Positions 17,696 to 27,028 of a stretch of DNA of 64,000 nucleotides are shown here, piece after piece. Each line of letters begins with the position of its first letter. The first letter of the stretch is position 1. The translations under genes and the position numbers were made by a program. The stretch is from Photobacterium profundum (GTDB lineage Bacteria > Pseudomonadota > Gammaproteobacteria > Enterobacterales > Vibrionaceae). The notes beneath the pieces are model-generated. The model did no database searches. It was not told where the DNA came from and saw only the letters and a list, made by a program, of their open reading frames with translations. The stretch lies in the NCBI RefSeq assembly GCF_003026285.1, contig NZ_PYOD01000002.1, positions 806,001-870,000 of the forward strand. The letters run 5' to 3'.

Positions 17696-19198
17696 CTACA
17701 GTGTCATATTGGAATTGAGCTGCCAGTTACCACCGAGGGCTTTGTGCAACCCTACCGCGATCTGAGCAGTCTGTAAGCGTGCGGTAACAACACGATCTTG
17801 TAATAAGTGCTGCTGACGCTGTGCATCTAATACTGACAAATAATCTACTAAACCGGCTTCATAAAGTGATTCCGCTTTTGATACTGCACGATCTGTTTGC
17901 TGCTTAGATTCTAATACTAGCGATTGATACTCCTGACTATTACCGTAGCCTTGAAGTAAGGTTTCTACTTCGCCAATCGCATTGTTGACTGCGTATTGAT
18001 AGGTAAGAGCACTGTTTTGAAAACGGGCTTCTTGAATATCTACCATAGCATCGCTTCGTCCACCATCAAAAATATTCCAACTTACCCCTACACTGGCAAT
18101 CCATGCGGTTGAACCACTGCTAAATACGTCATCGAAATTACTTGCCACAAGACCAGGTGCGCCAGTTAAGAAAAACTTCGGATATTTAGCCGCAATCGCT
18201 GCGCCTAATTCCTCATTTATCGCTGCCATTTCACGCTCTGCAATACGTAAATCAGGGCGGCGTTGTAGTAAGTCTGATGGTAATCCTACTGGGATTAAAC
18301 CAGACATTTCAGGCATTTTGTTTGCCGAGGTTTTTTTGAGCCTCTTGTGCATTTGTGACGGTGTGTCACCGAGCAAAATTGCTAAGCGTTGGCGGTGCAC
18401 ATTTTCAGCTGTTGCCAGTTGTGGCACGACGGCTTTCGATGCGGCAAACATGGCTTTCGCGCGTGCCAGATCTAACTCAGAACCGTACCCACTCGCGAGT
18501 ACTTTTTGTACTAATACCAGTGTGCTTTTTTGATCTTTCACGGTTTGCATTGCGATTGTTTTTCGTTCTTGAGCCCCGCGCATTTGCAGGTAATTATGAA
18601 TCACATCGGCTGTGATAGCGGTATTTAAGCCTTCACGGAAAATGATTGCCTGTTCTTTTCGTATCGAAGCGGCTTGAGCTTGGCTATCGATACGGCCAAA
18701 TAAATCCACTTCCCAAGCAATGGTTGCCCCAGCGAAAAAACCACTTTGTTTAGCATCCATTAATGGCACTCCCAGTGGGTTATTAGCCGAAACCACCGGA
18801 CCTAATAACGGGTCATTATCACTGAACTGCGCCGTACTGTAGCCAGCACCTAGACTAACGGTTGGCACTTTAAATGACTCTATGGCGTGTTGGTAAGCCT
18901 GCGCCGCTTTAATGCGTTCTGCTGCCATTTTTAAGGGAATATTCTGTTGTTGAACATCTGCAACCAACTGATTCAAAACAGTATCATCAAACTGATACCA
19001 CCATGGCGTATTATTCTGTTGAGTATAGAGTTGAGATTGAACCTTTTGCTGATCATCTTGTACGGTACCGTTTGTATCTTGGTATAAGTACTCAGTATCA
19101 ATTGTATGCTCTGGCTTTTGATAATCAGGCCCTACAGCACACCCCGTTAGCGTCAATGCAAGTACAAGTGCAATCGGAGACCACTTAAGCGTTTTCAT
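17696..19198 (-). CDS. RND efflux outer-membrane channel lipoprotein (NodT/OprM type)
   Basis: 500 residues. The lipobox LTGCAVGPDYQKPE near residue 20 gives a lipid-anchored N-terminus, typical of OprM-like factors. Two helical-hairpin repeats are visible (GSELDLARAKAMFAAS, and VDYLSVLDAQRQQHLLQDR near the C-terminus), as is LPSDLLQRRPDLRIAEREM, the NodT signature. It forms the trimeric outer-membrane duct. Its ATG lies inside the 3' end of the RND gene (14 bp overlap), implying translational coupling. Last gene of the operon. Confidence 0.95.
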   Translation of the reverse strand: MKTLKWSPIALVLALTLTGCAVGPDYQKPEHTIDTEYLYQDTNGTVQDDQQKVQSQLYTQQNNTPWWYQFDDTVLNQLVADVQQQNIPLKMAAERIKAAQAYQHAIESFKVPTVSLGAGYSTAQFSDNDPLLGPVVSANNPLGVPLMDAKQSGFFAGATIAWEVDLFGRIDSQAQAASIRKEQAIIFREGLNTAITADVIHNYLQMRGAQERKTIAMQTVKDQKSTLVLVQKVLASGYGSELDLARAKAMFAASKAVVPQLATAENVHRQRLAILLGDTPSQMHKRLKKTSANKMPEMSGLIPVGLPSDLLQRRPDLRIAEREMAAINEELGAAIAAKYPKFFLTGAPGLVASNFDDVFSSGSTAWIASVGVSWNIFDGGRSDAMVDIQEARFQNSALTYQYAVNNAIGEVETLLQGYGNSQEYQSLVLESKQQTDRAVSKAESLYEAGLVDYLSVLDAQRQQHLLQDRVVTARLQTAQIAVGLHKALGGNWQLNSNMTL

Positions 19199-22100
19199 AT
19201 TGACTCTCCTCTGCTTGAGCTTTTGTTTTCGGGCGATAGAACAAACGATACAACGCGGGCATTACAAACAGTGACAGTACCGTTGCTGCAGCTAAGCCTC
19301 CGATAATCGTGGCGGCCATTTGGTCGAACAAGCGGTCAGATAATAATGGAATCATACCCAGAGCGGTGGTGAGTGCACCCATTGAAATAGCCATGGTTCG
19401 GTTGAGTGTTGCTTCTTTAATGGCCTCATCAAGTTCACGGCCATTAGCACGCTCTAATTCGATTTGATCCATTAACATGATGCCATTTTTGATAATCATG
19501 CCCGATAGTGTGATAGCGCCAATGAGTGCCATAAACCCAAAGGGTTTATCTAACAATAACAAGGTCCATGTTGCGCCAGTAGCTGCGAGAGGAAGCGTGA
19601 TTAAGATAATAACGGGCTGTTTAAAGCCATTAAATAAGGCAACCATAATGATGACCATAATAAGCATCGCTTTAGGCATTTGCTTTAAGGTGTCAGTGAT
19701 CGAGCGGTGTTCATCGTAGTATTCACCTCCCCATTCAAACTGATAGCCAGCAGGCAATGCAATAGATTCAATCGATTGAGCCAGTTGCTTACGCACATCA
19801 GATGCAGTGGCACCGCTGACATCCGCTTGTACCGTGATTGCTGGTAAGCGATTACGTCGCCAAATCATGCTCTGCTCTGTCTTAAGCTCAAAGCCATCAA
19901 CCACTTGCCCTAAAGGTACGCTGTGCATACCGATAAGCGAACGAACGGGCAGTGTTTCCATCGATCCTATATTGGCTTCGGCACTTCGCAGCTTGATAGG
20001 AATAAGCTCATCCCCTTGATGAAGCTGACTTAATGTGACGCCATCGGTTGCACGTTTCATCGCAAGCGCAATATCGGTGCGGTTTATACCTGCACGACGG
20101 GCTTGTTCTTGATTGATGATCGGTACAATGACTTTGCTAGGTTGACGCCAATCATCGCGGATATATTTCGTATGAGGGTTAGCCGCCATAATGGCTTGGG
20201 CCTGCGTTGATAATTGCTGCAATACCTCTGGGTCTGGGCCAATAAAGCGCGCCTCAATACTGTATTTATCTTTGGTTGCGAGCTTTAAAGGACGAAAGCG
20301 TGGTTCTGCATACGGGAACTCAGCTTTAAGCCATGCATCACCTCGAAGAGTTAATGCCGTGATAGCTTCATAGTCTGTCGTGTTAATAACAATTTGACCA
20401 TAGCTTGGATCATAAGGTTCTGGTTCAACGGTGACCGAGAAACGAGGTGCACTAGCACCGATATAAGCTGAAATAGTAGTGACTTCTGGCTGTTTGATTA
20501 GCCATTGTTCTATACGCTTCATATCTGTCGATGTTTGCTCTATTTTGGCGCCATTAGGTAGCCAGTAATCAAGAAATACCATTGGGCGATCAGAGCTAGG
20601 AATAAAGTTAATTGCAACGTTGGGCACAGCAATACCAGTAGCGACTAATAATGGGATCAATAATGCTAATGTTTTTAGCGGATTCGTGACTGTCCAAGAT
20701 ACTGCGCGATAGTAAGTTGAGGCTTTCGGATCCGAAACTGCACCTTCTTTGACTTTTTTGGGTTTAATCCATAACCAACACATAAGCGGCGTTACTGTCA
20801 TGGCAATGAGCCAAGAAAACAGTAGCGATGAGCAGACAATTAGAAAGACGGAACTGGCAAATTCAGCAGAATCTGTTTTTGAAAATAGAACGGGGCTCGA
20901 GCCCATAATCGCAATAATGGTAGCACCTAATAAAGGCACCCCTGCCTCTTTCACCGACCCAATTGCTGCTTTAGTGCGATCAATACCTCTATTGAGTTTA
21001 ACAATAAACATATCGGCGATGACGATGGCATTATCAACCAACATACCGAGCGCTAAGATGAATGTGCCAAGCGAAACCCGTTGCAAGTCGATACCCGCAA
21101 CATACATGTAAATTAAGGTGAGGAGTATGGTTAGTAATAAGCTTGAGCCGACAATGACTGCGCTTTTAAAGCCCATAAAAATCAGTAGAACAATAACAAC
21201 AATCGCGACACTTTCGATTAGGTTAGTCACAAAGTTATTGATTGATTTACTGACTTCATCAGGTTGGAAAGCAATGGTGCCGATCTCGACCCCAAAAGGT
21301 AATGTTTGTTGATATTCGTTAATGATATTGGTGATTGAATCGCCCAAAGACACAACGTTAATACCACTTACTGGGCTAACAGCAAGAGTGATGGCATCGT
21401 AACCATTAAAGCGACTTTCTGATAATGCTGGGGTTTGGTAGCCCATAGAAACATTGGCAATATCACCAAGGCGGATCAAGCCTGTACTGAATTTACTCAC
21501 ACCGCCTTTAATCATTAAATTACGAATATCATCGAGTGATTTAAATGCGCTACTTTGATCTATGCGAATACGCTCAACGCCTGCTGCGTAACTGCCCGCA
21601 TCGAATGTCATGTTTTGGCTGGTCAGTTGGTTGACGACTTGCGCGGCTGAAATCCCGTATTCAGCTAAACGCTCGTCGGGTAAATCAATATTAACCACTT
21701 GATTGCGTACACCATGAAGCTCAATTTTCTTTATGCCTTCAACGGTTTTTAAACGACGTTGAAGCTCTTTGGCGTACAAACGTAATTCTGATGGTTCGAT
21801 ACCGTCACCATAAACAGAAAACAACATGCCATACACTTCAGAAAACTCATCTTGCACAATACTGATTTGTGCCGTGGCTGGCAGGGTAAGTTTTACGTCA
21901 TTCACTTTACGGCGCAGTAAATCCCATTGTTGTGGCAGATCTTTAGAATTGGTTGCTTCTTGCAGATCAATAAAAATCATCGAACTACCCGGACGAGACA
22001 GTGAACGCAGTTTCCATACTGAGCCCATTTCTTGTAATCGAGTTTCAATTTTATCGGTGACTTGTTGTTCTACTTCTTGCGCTGATGCCCCTGGGTAGAG

Positions 22101-22247
22101 TGCTACTACCACGGCGCTTTTTACGGTAAAAGAAGGGTCTTCTAATTTTCCGAGTTTAAAATATGAACCAATACCTGTAATCACACACAATACGCAGAAA
22201 AAAACCACGAAAGTGCGTTGCTTAATAGCAAATTCCGCTAAATTCAT
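19185..22247 (-). CDS. RND multidrug efflux inner-membrane pump
   Basis: 1020 residues with the AcrB-family layout: twelve membrane helices, two large periplasmic loops, and motifs LGMLVDNAIVIADMF (helix 4 Asp pair region) and GAITLSGMIIKNGIMLMDQI. The N-terminus MNLAEFAIKQRTFVVFFCVL and KLEDPSFTVKSAVV place it with the short Vibrio-type HAE1-like pumps rather than close AcrB orthologues. Uses the proton or sodium gradient to export drugs, dyes or host amphiphiles. The 11 bp gap to the upstream fusion protein and the overlap with the channel gene show one operon. Confidence 0.96.
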   Translation of the reverse strand: MNLAEFAIKQRTFVVFFCVLCVITGIGSYFKLGKLEDPSFTVKSAVVVALYPGASAQEVEQQVTDKIETRLQEMGSVWKLRSLSRPGSSMIFIDLQEATNSKDLPQQWDLLRRKVNDVKLTLPATAQISIVQDEFSEVYGMLFSVYGDGIEPSELRLYAKELQRRLKTVEGIKKIELHGVRNQVVNIDLPDERLAEYGISAAQVVNQLTSQNMTFDAGSYAAGVERIRIDQSSAFKSLDDIRNLMIKGGVSKFSTGLIRLGDIANVSMGYQTPALSESRFNGYDAITLAVSPVSGINVVSLGDSITNIINEYQQTLPFGVEIGTIAFQPDEVSKSINNFVTNLIESVAIVVIVLLIFMGFKSAVIVGSSLLLTILLTLIYMYVAGIDLQRVSLGTFILALGMLVDNAIVIADMFIVKLNRGIDRTKAAIGSVKEAGVPLLGATIIAIMGSSPVLFSKTDSAEFASSVFLIVCSSLLFSWLIAMTVTPLMCWLWIKPKKVKEGAVSDPKASTYYRAVSWTVTNPLKTLALLIPLLVATGIAVPNVAINFIPSSDRPMVFLDYWLPNGAKIEQTSTDMKRIEQWLIKQPEVTTISAYIGASAPRFSVTVEPEPYDPSYGQIVINTTDYEAITALTLRGDAWLKAEFPYAEPRFRPLKLATKDKYSIEARFIGPDPEVLQQLSTQAQAIMAANPHTKYIRDDWRQPSKVIVPIINQEQARRAGINRTDIALAMKRATDGVTLSQLHQGDELIPIKLRSAEANIGSMETLPVRSLIGMHSVPLGQVVDGFELKTEQSMIWRRNRLPAITVQADVSGATASDVRKQLAQSIESIALPAGYQFEWGGEYYDEHRSITDTLKQMPKAMLIMVIIMVALFNGFKQPVIILITLPLAATGATWTLLLLDKPFGFMALIGAITLSGMIIKNGIMLMDQIELERANGRELDEAIKEATLNRTMAISMGALTTALGMIPLLSDRLFDQMAATIIGGLAAATVLSLFVMPALYRLFYRPKTKAQAEESQYENA

Positions 22248-22258
22248 CGTTCTGTTCC

Positions 22259-23455
22259 TTATTGGGTGATCTTGATTGTTTCAGTTTTGCCAACCTGAAT
22301 ACCAGTTTCTAAAAAATGCACCCCCGCAGTCACTACTTTGTCGCCTGCTTGTAGTTTGCCTGTAATACAGGCTTTATTTGCATTGAGGGCATTAACTGAT
22401 ACGGGCGTTTGTACTGCAATATTGTCTTTAACGAGAAAAACAGACTGTTGATCATTGCTTGATATCAGTGAGGAATATGGCACGCAATATTGGTTGTTCA
22501 TTTGCTGAAAAGGCACATCAAGCTGAATGGCCTTACCGGCCAATAAGCTATCGTCAGTCTGGCTTAACAAAAAGGTGACGGTGAAGGTTTGTTTGATCGG
22601 ATCAGGAATGGTACTGATTTCTTTTAAGGTTGCAGGAATAGATTGTTGGCTGCCGTACCAGCTTACGTTTATTTGTTGCTGGTTAGTGTGTTCTGTTTGT
22701 TGAAGGTCGCGATTACCTTGGCTTTGGCGCTGCTGAATTTGCGCTCTTTTTATCGAAATAAATTGATTAGCTAGATTCTCTGGTACGTCAATCACCGCTT
22801 GTAATTGGTTAGGCTGATGCAAGGTAAAAGCTGGAATGCCAGGGGCCGCTTGTTCAAATTGGTCAAAGAAACGATGGCCAATTACACCATCAAACGGGGC
22901 TTTTAGCTCAGTATAAGACAATGCATCTTGGGCTTTCCTTAGATTTTGCTGTACGACTTGTACCATGGCTTTACTGCGTTCGTAGCCACTGATTGCACGA
23001 TCTAAATTGACTTCAGCAATGGCGTTATCTCCCGTTGCTTGTTTCACGCGTTTTAGTTCTATTGCTGCGAGTTTATGGGCTGCTTTTGCTTCTGCTAAAC
23101 GGGCGTCTAATTCTAATACGGTAACTTGGTAATCATTCGGATCGAGGCGGGCAATAACCTGACCTTGCAAAATAGTGTCACCCGCATTGAATAATATTTC
23201 GGTAATGGTACCCGGAACACGAAAAGCCAGATTGGCAGAATCAGTAGATTCAAGCACACCTGAAAAACGTTTAACACTGGTGCTATCGAGCGCATTTAAT
23301 TGCATTACTTGAATAGGGCGAGGGGATTTATCTGCCGTCATGGCAGGTGCATCAGTACAACCTGATAAGATAGCCGCTGTAATTGGTGCTACTAGGCATA
23401 AGGCGAGTTTCTTTTTAAATCTACTTTCTTGTTTTATAAGCGATAAATTTTTCAT
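22259..23455 (-). CDS. RND efflux periplasmic adaptor (membrane fusion protein)
   Basis: 398 residues with lipobox LSGCTDAP near residue 32. Lipoyl/barrel-sandwich halves flank a coiled-coil hairpin: LAFRVPGTITEILFNAGDTILQGQVIARLD, then about 60 helical residues, then SYTELKAPFDGVIGHRF. The C-terminal membrane-proximal domain follows. It bridges pump and channel. GGGAG six bases before the ATG is the ribosome binding site. First gene of the tripartite efflux operon, 98 bp downstream of the LysR gene. Confidence 0.95.
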   Translation of the reverse strand: MKNLSLIKQESRFKKKLALCLVAPITAAILSGCTDAPAMTADKSPRPIQVMQLNALDSTSVKRFSGVLESTDSANLAFRVPGTITEILFNAGDTILQGQVIARLDPNDYQVTVLELDARLAEAKAAHKLAAIELKRVKQATGDNAIAEVNLDRAISGYERSKAMVQVVQQNLRKAQDALSYTELKAPFDGVIGHRFFDQFEQAAPGIPAFTLHQPNQLQAVIDVPENLANQFISIKRAQIQQRQSQGNRDLQQTEHTNQQQINVSWYGSQQSIPATLKEISTIPDPIKQTFTVTFLLSQTDDSLLAGKAIQLDVPFQQMNNQYCVPYSSLISSNDQQSVFLVKDNIAVQTPVSVNALNANKACITGKLQAGDKVVTAGVHFLETGIQVGKTETIKITQ

Positions 23456-23553
23456 TATTGACTCCCACTGTCATTATGGGGGCCAGTCTAATCGGTTCAT
23501 TGCAATAGATAATCATGCCAACGCATGAATAACTGTCTCGATAATCATGACAA

Positions 23554-24435
23554 TTAAAGTTTCTTTGGCAGCTCTTGTAATAGTAAATCAATCAATAAAC
23601 GGGTGGCGTGGCTGATGCCGTGACGATCTGGGTACAATAACCACACATCATCTGCACGAGATTGATATTGAGGTAAAACGCGAACCAAAGCCCCACTTTC
23701 CATTGAGGCAAGTGCGAGCAGTGGGGGTAAAAAACCAATTCCTCGTCCATCTAGCATGGCTCGGCGTATAAAGCCGATATTATTACTGGCGAGGCGAGAG
23801 GTAACTTTTACTTCTTCATCAATCAAGTCCCAGTTATCTTCCAGTGTGCCATCTGGCCATCGGTAACAAATACATTGATGAGTGGTGAGTTCAGCCAATG
23901 TATTGGGCATGCCGTATTGCTCGATATAACTTGGGCTGGCTAAGAGCATTCGGCCGAGTTGAGCGATATGACGGGCAACAAAGCTAGAGTCATGAAGTTT
24001 ACCTGCATGAATAGCAAGATCTAATCCTTGCTCATACATATCGGTATAGCAGCTGTTGGTCGAACGAATGTCTAGATCGATTTCAGGATACATATCTTGG
24101 AATTGGTAGAGAATATGCTGAATAGCTTCGTCACTTTCAGGTAATAACCCCAGCTTCACTTTACCGGCAGGGCGGTCATCAAGTTTGAGCAAGGTGTCAT
24201 TGGCTTTTTGGTAAGCCTCTAAAACAGCTAAGACTTCTTTATAATAAGCTTCACCATGCTGACTTAAGCGCAATTTTCGTGTGGTACGAAAAAAAAGTTG
24301 AGCATTGAGTGATTTTTCAAGCTCACCAATTCGGCGACTCACATTGGCACGTGGTAAATCCATGGCATTTGCAGCAACTGTAAAACTACCCAGTTGGACT
24401 ACAGTTGTGAACAGTTTTAGATCATCAATACGCAT
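23554..24435 (-). CDS. LysR-family regulator of the efflux operon
   Basis: 293 residues from the ATG at 24435; a GTG at 24444 is also in frame. N-terminal winged HTH (LKLFTTVVQLGSFTVAANAMDLPRANVSRRIGELEKSL) and a periplasmic-binding-type effector domain from about residue 90. It is co-directional with and immediately upstream of the efflux genes, unlike the more usual divergent layout, so it may be part of the transcript as well as its regulator. CrgA/AaeR-type subgroup by the FFRTTRKLRLSQHGE linker. Effector unknown. Confidence 0.9.
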   Translation of the reverse strand: MRIDDLKLFTTVVQLGSFTVAANAMDLPRANVSRRIGELEKSLNAQLFFRTTRKLRLSQHGEAYYKEVLAVLEAYQKANDTLLKLDDRPAGKVKLGLLPESDEAIQHILYQFQDMYPEIDLDIRSTNSCYTDMYEQGLDLAIHAGKLHDSSFVARHIAQLGRMLLASPSYIEQYGMPNTLAELTTHQCICYRWPDGTLEDNWDLIDEEVKVTSRLASNNIGFIRRAMLDGRGIGFLPPLLALASMESGALVRVLPQYQSRADDVWLLYPDRHGISHATRLLIDLLLQELPKKL

Positions 24436-24503
24436 GATATTCACTTAAAGCGACGACAGATAAAAAATCATTTTGAAGCAGTCTGGTTCACGGAGCAATA
24501 AGA

Positions 24504-25934
24504 TCATGCTGTTATCCCATATTTCCGTAGTTTACTTTGTAGCGTTGTTCTGGGTATTTTCAGCTGTCTTGCCACTTCGCTATGGTTGTTTTTATATCGT
24601 GCCATTGCATTCGATAATAATTGTTTTTCATAGCTCGCAAGGTGCTCGGTGAGTGATTCTGGGATTTCACTGTTTTTTATTGGTAACTTTTCTTGATAAT
24701 GCGTAATGGACTCTATTGCTGTGAAAGGCTGTGTTAATGTGTCGAGGTGATATTGATTCAGTGCATCATCATTGGTTTGTGAACACATTAACATGCTACG
24801 GAGTACTACATTTTCTAGCATCCTTACATTTCCAGGCCATGACCGTGACTCAAGAGATCGGATGAAGTCTGGTGTATAGCCATTAATGTGGGTGTTTAAC
24901 AATGGATTATGTTTACGGATAAAAAACTCAACCAAGTGTGGAATATCATCTAGCCTATTTTGCAGCGAGGGGAGAACAACCATACAAACACCGAGACGAT
25001 AGAAGAGGTCTGAGCGTAATTGTTTTTGTTGGATCGCAACCTCTGGTTGTTCATTCATCGCGACGATATAGCGAATGGTGACTTTTTTTTCATCGTTCCC
25101 CCCCAAAGGTCGAAAGTAACCATCTTGAACAACTCGCAGCAGTTTGCTTTGTACTTCAATCGGCATTGAGTTGATTTCATCTAAAAACAACGTACTGCCA
25201 TTCGCTAATTCTAATAGCCCTTTTTTATTTTCAGCCCCGGTAAATGCCCCTTTTACTGTTCCAAATAGGGTACTTTCAATTAAGGTTGGCGGGATTGCAC
25301 CACAGTTGATCGTTACCATCGTACTATTTTTTGCCGCGCTGTTCTGGTGAATATACCGAGCAACTAATTCTTTCCCTGTACCTGTTTCACCAGCGATCAA
25401 GACAGGGAGCGGTGTCTGAGCGAAACACTTCGCATCTTTGAGTAACCGCTTGAATAGCTTATTTTGCGTGACAATCTGTAGATCTTGATTAGGCAGGGAA
25501 CGCGTTTCTTTTAAGGTCTCAGTCAAATGGATCACATGATCGGTTAACTCTCTCAAGTTACTGATGTCATGAACGACTTCGATGACAAACATTATCGTGT
25601 TATCAGGGTTAACTATGGGAAATGTTGACGAGGTTAGGGTCATCACCTTACCTGCAGGTGTCTGGTAGCTTTGTGCTTTGTTCCAAATTGGCACATTGCT
25701 ATTTAGTACCATGATCATTGAACTTGAGCTTCTTGTTAGACTTGGAAAAGCATCTAGCAATTTTCTATGAAGTACTTTTTCTACCTCTACACCATCAAGT
25801 TTCGCACTCATTTCGTTATAGGCAATAATTGTTTCTGTAGCATCGATAATAATGTACGAGCTGGACATGCGATCGAATACCGCCATTATTTGGGAAAGAA
25901 AAGGCAGTAAAGGTGTTGAGACTTTCTCTATCAT
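24504..25934 (-). CDS. Sigma-54-dependent activator with N-terminal PAS domain (RocR-like)
   Basis: 476 residues from the ATG at 25934 (GGAAC at a workable distance; ATG at 25940 also possible). PAS domain about 20-130. The AAA+ domain has Walker A GETGTGKELVARY, the sigma-54 contact loop GAFTGA, Walker B GSTLFLDEI and an arginine-finger region LRSDLFYRLGV. A Fis-type HTH lies at the end (NHSEVARQLKIPRTTLQSKLRKYG). The order PAS-AAA-Fis resembles RocR, the arginine-catabolism activator. It is divergent from the DDAH-type gene, with matching palindromes and a sigma-54 promoter between them, so that operon is its likely target. Confidence 0.92.
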   Translation of the reverse strand: MIEKVSTPLLPFLSQIMAVFDRMSSSYIIIDATETIIAYNEMSAKLDGVEVEKVLHRKLLDAFPSLTRSSSSMIMVLNSNVPIWNKAQSYQTPAGKVMTLTSSTFPIVNPDNTIMFVIEVVHDISNLRELTDHVIHLTETLKETRSLPNQDLQIVTQNKLFKRLLKDAKCFAQTPLPVLIAGETGTGKELVARYIHQNSAAKNSTMVTINCGAIPPTLIESTLFGTVKGAFTGAENKKGLLELANGSTLFLDEINSMPIEVQSKLLRVVQDGYFRPLGGNDEKKVTIRYIVAMNEQPEVAIQQKQLRSDLFYRLGVCMVVLPSLQNRLDDIPHLVEFFIRKHNPLLNTHINGYTPDFIRSLESRSWPGNVRMLENVVLRSMLMCSQTNDDALNQYHLDTLTQPFTAIESITHYQEKLPIKNSEIPESLTEHLASYEKQLLSNAMARYKNNHSEVARQLKIPRTTLQSKLRKYGITA

Positions 25935-25949
25935 TACCATGTTCCAATC

Positions 25950-25965
25950 TGACGATATATCGTCA
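25950..25965. promoter_or_regulatory. Upstream activator site 1 (perfect palindrome)
   Basis: TGACGATATATCGTCA, a perfect 16 bp palindrome about 200 bp upstream of the sigma-54 promoter and adjoining the activator gene's start. Likely bound by the Fis-type HTH of the divergent activator and probably also autoregulatory. Confidence 0.7.
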
Positions 25966-26060
25966 TATTAAATCATTATTTTATGGCCAATATCGCGAAG
26001 TGATTCACAGTAATGTCTTATTAATCAATAACCTTTTCATAGGTGCTGAAATTTCACCAC

Positions 26061-26076
26061 TGACGATATTTCGGCA
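26061..26076. promoter_or_regulatory. Upstream activator site 2 (imperfect copy)
   Basis: TGACGATATTTCGGCA differs from site 1 at only two positions and lies about 80 bp upstream of the -24 element, a usual distance for an enhancer site of a sigma-54 activator. Confidence 0.68.
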
Positions 26077-26154
26077 TGGCATAAGTTATTGTTTTTCTGT
26101 GCCCACTCCACGTAACCTATTGAATTTTAATGTGTTAAGTGTTTGGTTTTATTG

Positions 26155-26170
26155 TGGCATAGTTCTCGCT
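26155..26170 (+). promoter_or_regulatory. Sigma-54 (RpoN) promoter of the DDAH operon
   Basis: TGGCATAGTTCTCGCT has GG and GC exactly ten bases apart, fitting the TGGCAC-N5-TTGC consensus with changes only at less conserved positions. Transcription would start near 26182, about 36 bp before the coding start. Confidence 0.72.
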
Positions 26171-26217
26171 TATAAGTAATTACTTAGCGTTAAAAACGGA
26201 TAATAAAAGGAATGATT

Positions 26218-26982
26218 ATGTTTAATTACATTATTGCGCGTACCCCTTGTAAAGCACTTATCGATGGTATTTCATCTGCAGATGATGGTAAACCAAACTA
26301 CGAGCTGGCGATGAAACAGCACCTAGCTTACTTAGATGCGCTCAGAATGTGCGGTGTTGAAATATTGTTACTTCCTCCCCTCGAAAATTATCCAGATTCT
26401 GTTTTTGTTGAAGATCCTGCGTTGTGTACCAAGCACTGCGGTATCGTAACCCGTCCGGGGGCGGACAGTCGTCGTGGGGAAATTGATTCAATTGAACCTG
26501 CACTTCGTCGTTTCTATGGTGATAACGTCGAGCGAATTGAAGCCCCTGGTACGCTTGATGCCGGCGACGTCATGATGGTCGGAGATACCTTTTATATTGG
26601 TCTGTCGGCACGAACTAATGCTGATGGGGCTGGCCAATTGGTAGCCATACTTGAGAAATACGGTCTAACCGGTCGCTTAGTCACAATGGAGAAGGTTTTA
26701 CATCTGAAAACTGGGTTGGCCTACCTTGAAGATGGCAATTTACTGGCTGCTGGTGAGTTTGTTAATAAGCCTGAATTCTCACACCTTAATATTATCGAAA
26801 TTCCTGAAAGTGAAAGCTATGCAGCTAACTGTATTTGGGTAAACGGCAACGTCATTATGCCAAGTGGCTATCCAATCTCTGAGAGTAAGATCCGTGACCT
26901 GGGGTATAACGTGGTAACGGTTGATACTTCAGAGTACCGAAAAGTTGATGGTGGCGTCAGCTGTATGTCATTAAGGTTTTAG
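26218..26982 (+). CDS. Dimethylarginine dimethylaminohydrolase-type amidinohydrolase
   Basis: 254 residues from the ATG at 26218; AAAGGA is well placed for it and too close to the ATG at 26212. Guanidino-modifying (pentein) fold. FVEDPAL supplies the substrate-binding acid, HLKTGLAYL the catalytic His, and Cys249 in VDGGVSCMSLRF the nucleophile. Length and motifs fit DDAH, which converts N-methylated arginines to citrulline plus methylamines, better than the roughly 400-residue arginine deiminase. Arginine or agmatine analogues remain possible. Co-transcribed with the antiporter downstream under sigma-54 control. Confidence 0.85.
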   Translation: MFNYIIARTPCKALIDGISSADDGKPNYELAMKQHLAYLDALRMCGVEILLLPPLENYPDSVFVEDPALCTKHCGIVTRPGADSRRGEIDSIEPALRRFYGDNVERIEAPGTLDAGDVMMVGDTFYIGLSARTNADGAGQLVAILEKYGLTGRLVTMEKVLHLKTGLAYLEDGNLLAAGEFVNKPEFSHLNIIEIPESESYAANCIWVNGNVIMPSGYPISESKIRDLGYNVVTVDTSEYRKVDGGVSCMSLRF

Positions 26983-26993
26983 GATGTGATAAG

Positions 26994-27015
26994 GAGGGCA
27001 GGATGCCCTCTCTTT
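26994..27015 (+). promoter_or_regulatory. Intercistronic hairpin between hydrolase and antiporter genes
   Basis: GAGGGC-AGGAT-GCCCTC followed by TCTTT. A weak terminator or attenuator that would make the permease less abundant than the hydrolase. The permease has its own AAGGAGAAAG ribosome binding site just after it. Confidence 0.55.
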
Positions 27016-27028
27016 AAGGAGAAAGAAG

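Noticed and set aside
20749-21111. Plus-strand ORF of 120 codons inside the RND gene
   Set aside because: Antisense of conserved pump helices, no start signal.
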